NCBI GenBank assembly: GCA_037127255.1
Contig: JBANSL010000017.1
Coordinates: 73,036,857-73,100,856 of the forward strand
DNA length: 64,000 nucleotides
Direction: 5' to 3'
DNA from: Persicaria tinctoria
Lineage: Eukaryota > Streptophyta > Magnoliopsida > Caryophyllales > Polygonaceae
A model generated the notes under the pieces. That model ran no database searches and had not been told where the DNA came from. It saw nothing but the letters and a program-made list of their open reading frames with translations. Shown here in pieces: positions 20,590-31,761 of this stretch. The position numbers were made by a program, and so were the translations under genes. How positions within the stretch are numbered: the first letter of the stretch is position 1; each line of letters opens with the position of its first letter.

Positions 20590-21060
20590 TAAAGTAACAT
20601 GGCATAAACCCTCGAGGGGAACTCTCAAGCTCAATTTTGATGGATCCACAATTACAATTTACAAACAATGATAGCTTGACCGAAGCCATAATCCGGGATT
20701 GGAGAGGACATTCAATACAAATATGCTATCAAAAATAAGGTAAACAAAGTCCCCTAATAGCGGAAGCTCTTGCTCTAAAATTGGGGATCCAACACGCTAC
20801 TCAACTTCATATAGACAAAAATCCACATTGAAGGTGATTCTAGTATAATTATAAATCACCTCAACCAAAAATCTAAATGTCCCTGGGAAATTGAACTAAT
20901 TATGTCAAGTGTTAAACTCCTTTTATCGACTTTGAAAGAAGTTTCCTTCTTTCATGTTCTCCGTTTAGGCAACAGAGTGGCTGATAAGGTTGTACACCTT
21001 TGCCACTCTGTCTGGAGTGTCGATATTCACAACGATATAGGTCTTTTAGACCTCATCCGA
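20590..21060 (+). pseudogene. RNase H-like (LINE-type) domain remnant
   Basis: The plus-strand frames give KLNFDGS, then PLIAEALALKLGIQ, then SIIINHLNQKSKCPWEIE and VLRLGNRVADKVVHLCHSVW. This is the order of a plant non-LTR RNase H-like domain (first Asp, then Glu, with the RVAD tail). At least two frameshifts and several stops break it. Confidence 0.7.
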
Positions 21061-21426
21061 AAGGATGCTGCTGGGTAGAGCTCACTCACCCGAATTCTTT
21101 CTAAATCAAAAAAAAAGTTTGTTTGATAAATATATATTTATATACAATGATAAAATCTATAAGAAATGTTTTTTTAATCCCCATTTGAAAGAATTTTAAA
21201 TCAATTAATGTTATTAGAGGATAAAGAGTAGATTTTGCAAATCCTAAATGTTGCCAATAAAAATTCTGATAGGCTTGCATTAATGAATCATCCCCCACAC
21301 CTCTATCCATCCTCCATTCCTCCTCCATCTTGTTTTTCTTTTGATCTTTATCCTTTATCTTCACTTTTCATTTCCATAAATATCTTCATTACCCCCACGT
21401 AAAAATAAAATAAAAAAGAGAGAGAT

Positions 21427-22300
21427 TTTTTTTTTTTGACAATAGGCAAGAAGTAGATCGATAAACCGATCTTTAAGTCATCAAAAACCCTACGTAAAGG
21501 GTCATCAGTCAAAAGAAAAAAAATCTAAGATTACAATTACATAGATTTAAAGTTAAAACATCTTGAAAAGTAGAACAGAATTCTTGATATCTGGTCCGTG
21601 GCTTAAGCGGCTTGCATGCAAGATAAACTTTATCACTGAGGTTGATTCACGTCTCGGTTTGTATCCTGATTGGTTTCGGCTTGGGAAGAAGTAGAATGCG
21701 TCGATCCACAGGGTCCAAAGGGTCGAGAGAGCTAAATAGATCGAGTGGACCACCAAATTTCAACATTGCTCGGAGATCTTGTTTTGCATGTGATGACTCG
21801 GGCTCGAAACTTTGAGATTTTGAAATTTTGTGAATGGGTTTTGTTTGAAATTAATTTTAGGTTTAGGGTTAGGACGATTAAAATCTGGTGGACTTAAGGT
21901 TTTTTTCTTCCTCATCACAAAGTTTGACAGCTTTTGAGACAAAAGGAAGAGGGGCGGCGATGAAGAGTCCAGAGCCTCATCGGAAGCAACTGATGTGGCT
22001 GAGGAGATGAAGGCTAAGTTAGAGAGAGGAAGAAGGGTTGGAGATGAAGAAATCGAAGCATTAAAGATCCGGCGGCGGAGAGTTAGGGAGTTGGTGGTCG
22101 AAGAGGAGGGCGACGGTGGAGCAAGGGTAGGGGAGGAGGGCGCTGGATGGACGGGGAGGCCGGCTCAAGTCGTCGGGAATCCGATGAGGGAGGACGCAGT
22201 GACGCCAAAGGGTCCCACCACGACCATGATACAGGTACCGAAAGAGGGAATCGAATGCGGTGACCGACAACCTTGGAGCCTTGGGAGCGATGAGGATTAG
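21427..22300 (-). mobile_element. Poly(A)-tailed non-LTR element, diverged copy (minus)
   Basis: On the minus strand it ends GATCTACTTCTTGCC followed by about 14 A (plus-strand T run at 21427-21440). The last 75 bases resemble the end of the element at 25380-26598, including an ACCCT...AGGGT hairpin. A further shared block, ATTCTTGATATCTGG, lies internally. The 5' part near 22000-22280 is GC-rich as in the other copy. ORFs on either strand are not convincing. The 5' limit is approximate. Confidence 0.5.
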
Positions 22301-22348
22301 GAGTTATTAGTTACAATTTACTTCGTTAGCACATAAAAACAAAAATAT

Positions 22349-22527
22349 ACTCCATCCGTTAATTAAAACATCGCTTGGAAATAAATCTTGTTAAGAAAAA
22401 ATTGTTAGTTGTAGTTTTTGATAAAGTAAAAAAGTAATTGTGTCAAGTGTATTTTGTTTGTTTTCTTAATAAGTGTGTAGATTTTTAAAATGATAGGTTT
22501 TCATTAATGGATGAATTATTACATTAG
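22349..22527. mobile_element. Degenerate Stowaway-like MITE
   Basis: CTCCATCCGTTAATTAAAAC at the left is loosely mirrored by GATAGGTTTTCATTAATGGA at the right. One end is worn. Confidence 0.45.
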
Positions 22528-22606
22528 GGATATGATAAATAAAATGTCAGTTTATATAATAAACGATCACAAATTTAGTGTCATTGAAAGGGCCTATTAA
22601 TTATTA

Positions 22607-22846
22607 TTCTTTCTGTTTCAAAATAAAAGTCATTTGACTTTTTTGCATGCATTTTAATGAGGTAAAACTATATAAAATATTATTTTTTAATGAATTTGTT
22701 TTGATAAGATTATACGGAGTACTTATAACTACCAAGTATGTAATTATTAAAAAATTTAATTAAAAAATAATATTTTATAGTGTTTTTACCTTCTCAAATA
22801 GCGTGCAGAAAAAGACAAAAGAGATTTATTTTGGAAGCGAGGAAGT
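22607..22846. mobile_element. Stowaway-like MITE
   Basis: TTCTTTCTGTTTCAAAATAA and CATTTGACTTTTTTGCATGC at the left mirror GCGTGCAGAAAAAGACAAAA and TTATTTTGGAAGCGAGGAAG at the right, with TA flanks. Confidence 0.65.
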
Positions 22847-22979
22847 ATTAATTAGTCTATTTCTCACATTAATTCAGATTTATTGCGTTCATTGTCGTTT
22901 TTAGTAGATTCTTTTATAGACACTTGATATAAACTTAAAATATTGTATTATAATATTCGTATTCTCCTGATGGGACTTA

Positions 22980-23388
22980 GGGTGTGTTTGGATTCCATTG
23001 CATTATGTTTATAATGCAATTATAAGCATAATGCATTTTTATGTTGTTTGGTATGCACACATTACACATCGAGAGGTTGGGGGTAGGAAGTGAGTGTTAA
23101 GTATGCGAGTGGGAGGAGTTTTTTTGGGACTTGGAGGATACAGTAGGGGCTTTTTGATATAGTTGTCCATATTTTGGTTTTACGTAAGACTCGGGGTATG
23201 GTCTTACCTTTTATAATTGGGGTTACCTTTCATCTATATATTTACCGTTTCAGGGGGTATGCACACATTACAATGTATTTTTTTAAACCCATCTTAATTT
23301 AAATACATTGAAAACCGTACTAAACAAACACCACCTTTACATTTTGTATTATAATCATAATACGATTGGAATCCAAACACGTACACCC
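22980..23388. mobile_element. Tourist-like MITE copy A, carrying a 189-bp insertion
   Basis: Ends GGGTGTGTTTGGATTCC and GGAATCCAAACACGTACACCC, TTA at both sides (22977-22979 and 23389-23391). Without the insertion at 23067-23255 and its duplicated flank, its length is about 203 bp, the same as copy B. Confidence 0.8.
23067..23255. mobile_element. 189-bp insertion with 17-bp target duplication inside a MITE
   Basis: GGTATGCACACATTACA occurs at 23050-23066 and again at 23256-23272. The sister MITE has this site only once, so the 189 bases between were inserted. The insert has no terminal inverted repeat that I can see and no poly(A)/poly(T) end. A 17-bp duplication fits target-primed retrotransposition or break repair better than a TIR transposon. 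Confidence 0.7.
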
Positions 23389-23391
23389 TTA

Positions 23392-23593
23392 GGTGTGTTT
23401 GGATTCTAAAATTGTATTATAATTATAATGCAAAATTTAAAGGTGGTGTTTGATTAGCACGTTTTACAATGTATTTGAGGTAAGATGGGTTTAAAATAAA
23501 CTACATTGTAATACCTGCATACCAAACAATATAAAAATGCATTATCCTTATAATTGCATTATAAACATAATGCAATGGAATCCAAACACGCTA
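23392..23593. mobile_element. Tourist-like MITE copy B, inverted relative to copy A
   Basis: Ends GGTGTGTTTGGATTCT and GGAATCCAAACACGCT, TTA at both sides, the left TTA shared with copy A. The interior is the reverse complement of copy A (for example TGCATACCAAACAAT against ATTGTTTGG TATGCA-type order). Non-coding. Confidence 0.8.
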
Positions 23594-23656
23594 TTACACT
23601 TATATAATTATACTCCATTGGAATCCAAACCCATCCTTCAAATTAGCTTAACGTTA

Positions 23657-24216
23657 CTCCCTCCGTTATTAAAACATACTCCATCCGTCCAATAATATAA
23701 GGATTTTTAGCCTTGATATTTTATATTAAAAAAAATACATAGATTTTTAGGGTAATTATTACCCCTAAAAGTAGTACAAATTTGTGCCTTTTACATTACT
23801 CATGTAGTCATCTATTTACTATTTAGGGTAATTATTATCCCTACAAATACACGGGTCTTTAGGGTTTTTAGAGTAATTATCTACCTTTTTTTTTGCCAGC
23901 TAAGTAACTAACTAGTTATAGGTCTCCTTAATTAACATGAAATGAGCTAAAAGTCTATGTATTATCGAACAGAGGGAGTATCATTTTAGAAATTTGCACA
24001 CTTTTTTAAAAAATAAACAAAAATACACTTATACCCCTAACTATTATACAGTAGTACTCTACTTTTTACTTTCTTGAAAACTACAACTACCACATCCGAC
24101 ATATCTAATCATTACAAGGACAATTTTGTAAAGTGGGTAGCAAAATACTTAAAATGACATATTTTTCTTAACTAGATTTACATCCTTAAATGACATATTT
24201 TAATTAACGGAGGGGG
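23657..24216. mobile_element. Outer Stowaway-like MITE of a nested pair
   Basis: Left end CTCCCTCCGTTATTAAAACA, right end TTTTAATTAACGGAGGGGG, TA on both sides. Interrupted 22 bases from its left end by the MITE at 23679-23978. Confidence 0.7.
23679..23978. mobile_element. Inner Stowaway-like MITE of a nested pair
   Basis: Left end CTCCATCCGTCCAATAATAT, right end ATTATCGAACAGAGGGAG, TA on both sides, 300 bp. It contains TAGGGTAATTATTACCCCTA-type palindromic sequence. Confidence 0.75.
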
Positions 24217-24560
24217 TATTTTTTACTTCCAACAAATTTTTTTTTGACGCCATCCAAAAATATTAATTTATGCATTTCGAGTTATATATGTTGTTGGGCT
24301 TTCTAAAGTTGGACCGGGCTATGTTCTTAAAATATTGACTGTTTTCCTTCATTGGGCTCCCTTTTAGGGCCTCACTTTAAACATGATGGCTTTGTTTCCC
24401 CAAATCAGCTCAAACTTCCAATCTTAAACCAAAATTTTATTTTATTGTCTTGAAAAAGGTATTTCACATAGAAATGTTCTAAACCAAAACCTAATGTTGG
24501 ATGTTATGACATATCATATCAAAAGCAAATAAATAAAAAAAGATGAACAACGAACATATA
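24217..24560. other. AT-rich intergenic stretch, nothing supported
   Basis: Contains GGGCTTTCTAAAGTTGG and GGGCTCCCTTTTAGGGCC words, possibly worn element ends. No partner found. Confidence 0.3.
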
Positions 24561-24579
24561 AAACTTAAGTTGATGGAAT

Positions 24580-25140
24580 ATTTTTATCATTGAAATTGCC
24601 GATTAATTGGTTTTTAGATACAATTTTTTTTATGTTTATATGAAAAAACTTTTTTAAAAATATATTGAAAAAAAAAACTTAAATTCCCGATTTAAATAGT
24701 CATTTTAGTGTAAAAAATTAAGAAAATTAAAAATTTACAAAAAGTGAGATTTTTAATATGTATATATGAAAAAGAATATGTTTTTAAAATATATTGGAGA
24801 AATTCGAGTTTTTTTTGCATGTTTATATGAAAAATAATTTCTTTATTTAATATATTGGAAAAACCCTGAAAATTGTGATTTAAATAGTCATTTTTATTAT
24901 AAAAAATTAAGAAAATTAAAAATTAACAAATTTGTTATTTTTTATATGTATATATGAAAAAAAAATGATTTTATTTAAACATATTAAAAAAAATCTTAAA
25001 TTTGTCATTAAATTAATCATTTTTAGTAGAAGGAAACTAAGAAAAACAAAAAGTATAAAAAAAAAGTGAAACTAAAGAGGTTTGAATCCATAATCTTAAA
25101 CTAATAAATACACATATTTATCAATTAAGTTAAACTATCT
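24580..25140. repeat. AT-rich imperfect tandem repeat ending in a tRNA-like tail
   Basis: The block TTTAAATAGTCATTTT followed by TAAAAAATTAAGAAAATT recurs near 24695, 24880 and (diverged) 25005, together with ATGTATATATGAAAAA blocks. The right end, read on the minus strand, holds GGATTCAAACCTC, similar to a B box. Class unknown. Confidence 0.4.
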
Positions 25141-25379
25141 TTATTATTTTTAACTTTTTTATTCTTAAAATTAGTTCAAATTACTAATATATATATAATT
25201 TATTTTTTCTCTATTTATCTTCCAGGCTAAAGAGTAATTTAACAACTCAAACCACCCGATCCACCAATGACCTCACAACTGCTTTGTTAAGAAAAACATG
25301 TTACTTGATCGATTCTAACTATATGTGTCCAAAGTTTAATTTCGTGTTTATTTTTGCTTTTCAAATATTTCATGCCGGG

Positions 25380-26598
25380 TAGAGTGGTCTCACCTACCGC
25401 CGCCGCCACTATTGGGGTCTTCCCCGATGGCCGGCATGGTTTCACCGCCCTCGACCCTCCTCCTCCACATCTACATCGTCGCCCCCTTCCCTCTCGAGTC
25501 AGTCGGAGCCCACCCAAGCCCCTGCCGTCGCCGCTGTTGCCCCCGTCACCACTGCTTCCTGCTCAGCCAACCTTGTTCGCTGCCCCTGTTTCTCTGCCAT
25601 CGCTGCGTCCCCCTGACCCCTGAATCTCCGCCATCGCTCTTTTACAAAACAAAAAACCCCAATTAACCAAGCCAAATACAAACCCAATTCTTCAAACCAT
25701 AGATCCAGCCGCCTCTGGCTCTTTTTCCATGGTTCGGTGCAGATCCCCCCACCGCCTTGTTTTTTTTTTGGAAACCCTACAAGCTCTCTTTTAGAGCGTT
25801 TGTCGCCGCCTCGGCCTCCAAACGTCGGTTTCCACCAATTCTTGCCCAACAGGAAATTTTGCCCTCGTCCACCGGTTTCCACCAAACGCCGCCACATACC
25901 ATGGCTCTCCATCACCAATCCTCGGTTCCGCCTTCGACCTTGGCTCACCATCGCCCCTACCGACCTCTCCTGATTCTCCCCTTGTTCAGCCGCCCTCAAA
26001 CTGGCGCTTCCGCTAACAGATCCCGCCACCACCGTTCGTCTTCCTAGTTCCAGCTCACCACCGCCTGCCGGTTTTGTGCGGTTTTGTCTCACAAAGACCT
26101 CCGCCTATCCTTCCTCTCCGTCTCCCGCTTCTCAGGTAACCTCTCCGGGTCTCCATCCTTAACAAACCCTGTTTCAATCGGCCCTATGAACATGCACACC
26201 CAATTGTCCTCTCCAAATCTGTTTTTACTCCCTGCTCTACAGATTTGACAACTCAAATCTGTTTTTTAACCAAATCGAATACCCAAATCTGATAAACCTA
26301 CCAAAAATTGAAAAACCCACAAATCCGATAAATCCAATTTAGCCAGGCGCTTTGATCTACGACCTTGGGTCTAGATCCGACACCATCACCACCTAAAGTG
26401 ATCTCAACAGTAGTCCAGATATCAAGAATCAAGACAAGAGCTCAAGACATCAGATTGTAATTTTCTAGTTGATTTAACTTTTGTTTTATGTTGTTGTTTT
26501 TTTTCGTTTGTTCGGCGACCCTCTGCGTAGGGTCTAACAAATCATCTTCGGATGGCTTCAGGATCACTTGTCGATCCACTTCTTGCCCACGGTAAAAA
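25380..26598 (+). mobile_element. Poly(A)-tailed non-LTR element with 17-bp target duplication
   Basis: AAATATTTCATGYCGGG flanks it (25363-25379 with C, 26599-26615 with T). The sense strand is plus: a GC-rich first half (CCGCCGCCGCC, Pro-rich frames on plus), then a Tyr/Asn-poor leader-like part, then a 3' end with TTGTTTTTTTTCGTTTG, a hairpin ACCCTCTGCGTAGGGT, CTTGTCGATCCACTTCTTGC and a terminal A run. Neither the plus-strand frames (25354-25666, 25737-26047) nor the antisense 197-codon frame show a known domain. It is probably a non-autonomous or internally deleted LINE. The minus copy at 21427-22300 is related. Confidence 0.65.
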
Positions 26599-26615
26599 AA
26601 ATATTTCATGTCGGG

Positions 26616-27112
26616 ACGAGTCAGATTTAGATTTACGCTGAGTCGGATCCATTGGCATATACTAAATGACTGTATAAAAATTAAATTTATATTTAAATTT
26701 ACAATATAAATGGATAAGCACAATCCAAGTGATGATTCGACACATAAAGGTAGGAGCATCCTAAATGATAAATCCCAAATTCCCAATACAACGTATAACA
26801 TATACAAAGTATCAGTCTACTAGCTAGTTGCATAAGATGTTCTCTCTCAAATTAAGAAAATGTCGTTACTCAAATTTAAAATAAATGATTTATAAACTAT
26901 ATACGGTTTTATCTAATAAATGTTACAAGGATATATGTTTAAACTTTTTTGATTATATAAAAAAAATCCTAATAATATATAAATTTCAAAAATAAAACTA
27001 AGTAGATAGGGATGATCTAAAAAGATTTGACTGTCGCCTTCAACCTCTAACCATAATTTGGTGTAAAGAGTTTCTACATATTTGCGCATCACATCAAAAT
27101 GACACCAACTTA
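26616..27112. other. Intergenic, nothing supported
   Basis: AT-rich with short frames only. Confidence 0.4.
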
Positions 27113-27676
27113 TGCATGTGGCGGAGCCAGTATTTTAGTCAAGAGGTGATTTTTTTTTTTACAAAAATCATTTCTACATATTTTTTGGTGTAAAGAGCTT
27201 CTATATATTTTTTACAAAAATATTAAAAAAAAAACTAAAATTGTAATTTATTTATGATATTTTGTATTTAAATATTTGAGGGAAACCAACAATATAGGAA
27301 AAAAATTACGAAGAATTAATTTTAAAACAATATTGAAATAAGACGTTAAATATATAATTGAAATATAAATATGATTTTTAATGAAATAGTTGAAAGAAAT
27401 AAAAAGTATAGAACAAAATTAAGAAGGATTATTTTTAAAACAATATTGAAAGAAAATGTTAAATATATATTATGTTGAATAATGATATATAAAACAAAGA
27501 AAAAGTGAAGAGATGGGGATTTGAGCCAAGACCCTTTAATTCTCCCTCCTTGCTTTACCGTTTCAGCTATATAACATTTTAAATATCATTTAAATATCTT
27601 AAAAATACTAAATATATGATAAATGTTTTTTTTTTTTTTTGGTCATAGCACTCCCGAACACCCCAGCTCTGTCATG
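27113..27676. mobile_element. Candidate TIR element with GGCGGAGCCAG-type ends
   Basis: CATGTGGCGGAGCCAG at the left is loosely inverted by CCCCAGCTCTGTCATG at the right. The interior is A/T-rich, and at 27510-27580 it has a tRNA-like stretch on the minus strand (TATAGCTGAAACGGTAAAGC, then CTCAAATCCCCATC). Worn; superfamily not determined. Confidence 0.4.
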
Positions 27677-28295
27677 TATCCAATTGAAACGTTTAAATAC
27701 ATGTATGGCAATAGGAATCATATTCGAGGCAAATTAACATCAACAACTCCACTTGCAAAAATATCCAATAAATGAAAGGCTTTAACGATCAAGCTATACT
27801 ATAAACGAAGATCATAATCCAAATTTGTGTAGATGTTGAGTTTTGCTGCAAGTGACATAGACAAGTTGGTTGCTTTTAAGATTCAAATTGTTTGTTTTGC
27901 TTATGATACATACCACATACACTACTTTATATTGCTTCACCTTATCTCATGTGTTAATAGTGTTACATATTGTATGTAGATGATGCTAAGAGACTTTAAT
28001 TTCAAAGAAACTTCCATCTTTGTTGCACTTGCGTGTAATTTCAGCAAATGATCCTAACCATTAAATCAAAAGAGTCCCCATTGCCTTTGCTCTCTTTATA
28101 TTAAGCTCACAAAATTGACCATTTTGTCAATTTTTGTGATATGGGTGTTGAATTGTATGATCCGTTAGTCACCAAATAAATAAATACCTTATTCTTATCC
28201 ATTTTGAAAATTTGGCCCAAATTTTGGGCCTTGTCAACATCTAGGAGGCCCATAACCCTATAAATCTATTATCACTTCTCTACCCCTAGTTGTTA

Positions 28296-28650
28296 CTCCC
28301 TCCGTTAAAAAATATAAGTCTTTTTAGGCTTAAAATTTTGTTTAGAAATATAAGTTCTTTTAGGTTTTCTAGGCATTGGGTTAAGAGAAAAGTAACTTTT
28401 TGATTTGTTTTATGAAATGTTATTGGTTGTTAGTGGTTGTGGATAATTAATGAGGGGTATAAAAGTAACACTTTTGTGGTTTCCTTGAATTGGTAAATAA
28501 AGAGCGACCATTCCGGGGTTCGAACCGGGGACCTATGACTATTATCCACAAGTCCTTTCCGGTGAGACATTCCGGAATGGTTACACTTTTCTGGTTTCCT
28601 TAATATGTGTGCAAACATCTAAAATGACTTATAATTTTGAACAGAGGTAG
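28296..28650. mobile_element. Stowaway-like MITE split by a SINE
   Basis: Left end CTCCCTCCGTTAAAAAATAT, right end AATTTTGAACAGAGGTAG, TA on both sides. The insertion at 28487-28582 with its 19-bp duplication accounts for the extra length. Confidence 0.75.
28487..28582 (-). mobile_element. Short SINE, 96 bp, copy 1
   Basis: Flanked by ACACTTTTGTGGTTTCCTT (28468-28486) and ACACTTTTCTGGTTTCCTT (28583-28601), a 19-bp target duplication with one change. On the minus strand it has CCGGTTCGAACCCCGG (B box) downstream of CTCACCGGAAAGGACTTG (A-box position), and ends GCTCTTTATTTACC. Very similar to 62859-62955. Confidence 0.75.
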
Positions 28651-28860
28651 TATAAAATAGGATGTGAACTAAAAACATCCCTAAATGGCTAAATGTCAAT
28701 AGGAGATAGAAAACAAATATTTATATATTTTTATGTGTTTGTTTTTTTTCTATCTATTTTTTCATATAAACTTGTATAATTAGTTTGGATCATCTTTTTA
28801 TAGAGTTATAAAAAAATATCTACTTAAAATTTGTTAAATTTTAACCATTATATATGTGGA

Positions 28861-29043
28861 TTTTTCTATCCTATGCCTTTGGGGAATAGGATAAGACCCT
28901 AAATTTAGGGGGAAAAATATAAAATTTTAATTAGTTTAACATTTTTTAATTAGATTTTTAGGGTTGCTTACCTTTTTTGTAGAGAATCTTTTACAATTTA
29001 GGGTCTTGATGTTCTATACCCCTGGGACATAGGATAGAAAAAT
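28861..29043. mobile_element. MITE, TTTTTCTATCCTATGCC family, copy 2
   Basis: Starts TTTTTCTATCCTATGCC and ends GGGACATAGGATAGAAAAA. Shares GGATAAGACCCTAAATTTAG and TTAGTTTAACATTTTTTAAT with copy 1. Confidence 0.75.
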
Positions 29044-31307
29044 CGTTAATCTCTTTCATGTTTTTTTGAGTATGAATCATCTATCCTTAATCTTTTTTCC
29101 CTTATCTTGTCCTTATCCTTTAGGCCTATACCAGTATATTTCTCATTACTTTTGTTAGCTTTACATTTGAAAAGGATATAGAACATTTGGTTATTATCCA
29201 CAAAGATGTTTTAGATTGCTAACATGCCTAATCTCCCTCCTCTTGAAAAAAATACAAATAAAAAAATAACCCATGAAGTTTCAAACCTTTCAACTACTAA
29301 TTAACTAATTTTGATATGATCCTTTTTTGTGACCCTTGTTGTTTAAGCAATCATGTCACCTATAAACAAATTAGGAGATGTGATGTATGGACGTTTGATA
29401 AGATATGTTATCTGCTTACATACCAAATGGAGTTTCTTCATGGTGAAGAAGGACTCACATAGTCACTTGTGTGAAATTGAGTAATAAAGATGTGTTTTAA
29501 GCATATGGGTCTCCTTTGGTGAGTCATGGTATGTATCATTTTCTAAATTTAAGAAATTTTCATATTTTTGGAAAAACTTTACAATTGTAAGTGCTCGTTT
29601 GGATAAGGATAACACGTGCATTAAACTTCCTAGGAATTTAATTAATGGGAATTGAAGTTCTTATGATTTATGATTTACGAAAACATGTTTGAATAAGTTT
29701 AACTTTATGTTAATTAAAATATTGCGTTTTTTTTTTGTTGAATTTGAACTTTCATAGGAATTTGTATAAAATTACTTTTGTAACCCTTAATAATAAAAAT
29801 TATTTATTTAAATTATGAGCAAATCAGTAATTTGTTATTTAAAAAGAAAAAAGAAAATATAAATTCTAATCTAAACGTATCTATTGAAAACTATTTTTTG
29901 AATTATTTCAATTCCTGAGTTTTTTAATTGAATATAGCTAAGAGTTGATCATTAAAATTTGATGCATTCTAAGTAATTATTCTAAACAATATTATCAAAA
30001 TGAATTGAATAACCTAACACTAATGTGTGACAAGTCAAACTAATAAAACATCTAAGTTTGAAAGCAATCAAAATTTCAAACTTTGTTTCTATGGGTTGGC
30101 GCACCAACCCTTCAATTCTTATTGTTCGAACCATATATCTAATTAAGGATGGAAAAAAAATTCTTTAATCAAGTCATTAATTTCAACTCTGAATAAAATA
30201 AAATAAAATAAAATAGATAAAATTAAACGGATATTTAATTATTTGCCAATGAAATGCAATTATTAGAGTAATGATAAAATAAAATGTGGTTATATTGTGC
30301 TCACATTTCGTGTCAACTTAGCTATCTAATAAATATCCCTTTATTTTATATAGAAGGTGGATAAATCGATGCTATAATGTAAAAAGTCTGAACATATATA
30401 TTTATATCAACCTTATACCATATATATTTGGCTAAATCTTGAATTTGGATTGTGTATTTTTTTTAAATTTTCTTTAAACTTAAAATATTAGCACCTAACT
30501 AATGCGGTGTAGTAGTTGTTACGCGAGTGCAAATTAATTGCAAATTTGCAATGAGTTGGTTGCATATATATTGTGGTTAATAGTTAAGAAATGATTTAGC
30601 ATAAAATAAAAATATATATTTTTCATAAAAAAATTATTTAAGAAATTAAAATAAAAAATACCATAAAAATAAAATCACAAAGAAAATTAAAAATAATATT
30701 TTTGAGGTTTAAAAATGGAAAAATAGGATAATAGCAACAGCTTAACGAGATGTATATATAAGACATCTATGCAAACCTAACGTTTAATTTGTAGCTTAGT
30801 AGGGGAATTAAACGTAAATAAAGGGGTTGTTTGGCTTGACTATGACAGTTAATGTATCCTAATTTTTTTTTTTGGTGCAATAATGTATTCTAATTTGTTT
30901 GTTAATTAATCACTATCTACTTGATAGGTCGAGGAGGCGGTGTAATATCGTACTAGTGTGCGTGTGTGTCCATTAATTAACTTATATTTGCTCTTTTTGT
31001 AGTAGCTATTTTATATGTGAGGAATGTATAAATATGTGCATTTAGGATATATTATTTAAGATTTTTATTCTATCCTTTTGTAATTAACTTATATATGTGA
31101 GAAATGTATACTCCAAATTTAATCGGGTCAGAATGACTGAACATTCGAAAGTTCATCATCTTAATTAGCTCCCTACACAACTCCATTGAAGCACTCCTAC
31201 CTCTACCCAGATTGTATCAATCTCCCCATCTATTCGAGCGATGCCCTCATCGCTGCCTCTACCCGAATTGAATGTGATGTCTGACTGTTACTTCCCGGAT
31301 TCACACT
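29044..31307. other. AT-rich intergenic region
   Basis: No gene supported. GTGCTCGTTTGGATAAGG near 29591 and AATCTAAACGTATCTA near 29867 could be the ends of an old element. 30830-30900 has GTTGTTTGGCTTGAC next to a T run. Otherwise simple A/T sequence. Confidence 0.4.
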
Positions 31308-31566
31308 TGTAATGATCCTATGTCTAAGGGGTACTCTTATAGTGGGTGTTGGTATCACATGGATGTATAAATACTAGCTGATGGGTTGTATTACACAAAT
31401 CATGAAATGAATAATCCAATTACGTACTGCCTTCTCTCTATCATACTCTCTATCTCTCTCCCGTTCTATCTCTATCTCTCCTATGATCTTCATCTTCTTC
31501 CTCTAAACCCTCTTCTAATCTCTATTTTCTCTTCAATCTCACAAAGATCCACTTAGGATCATAACA
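31308..31566 (+). mobile_element. Solo LTR with 5-bp target duplication ACACT
   Basis: Begins TGTAATGATCC, ends GGATCATAACA, and is flanked by ACACT at 31303-31307 and 31567-31571. Inside are GTATAAATACTAGC (TATA region) and a CT-rich U5 (CTCTATCTCTCTCCCG). No internal retrotransposon sequence is attached, so it is a solo LTR. Same family as 33698-33950. Confidence 0.85.
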
Positions 31567-31760
31567 ACACTCCCCTGCACTAACACATATAGAAACCTGG
31601 GTGATTTTCAAGATCGTCCATCAATCTTTCATATACCTGCCTACTTGCCTTATCTCATTGAGCGTTTGGCGTTTAGGTTAGAGCTGGTGTATTCCTATTG
31701 TCTTTTTTTTTCACTTACGTGCTAGGATAGAGCTAGCGCCTAATGAACGGTTCCTTGCGC
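31567..31760. other. Short spacer between solo LTR and LINE 3' end
   Basis: No feature seen apart from T-rich tracts. Confidence 0.3.
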
Positions 31761-31761
31761 C

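Noticed and set aside
21995..22300. Charged 101-codon plus frame (MAEEMKAKLERGRR)
   Set aside because: Antisense to a non-LTR element and not conserved in the related copy at 25380-26598.
25499..26092. 197-codon minus-strand frame, Arg/Gly-rich
   Set aside because: Antisense to the sense strand of the poly(A)-tailed element; composition-driven, no domain.
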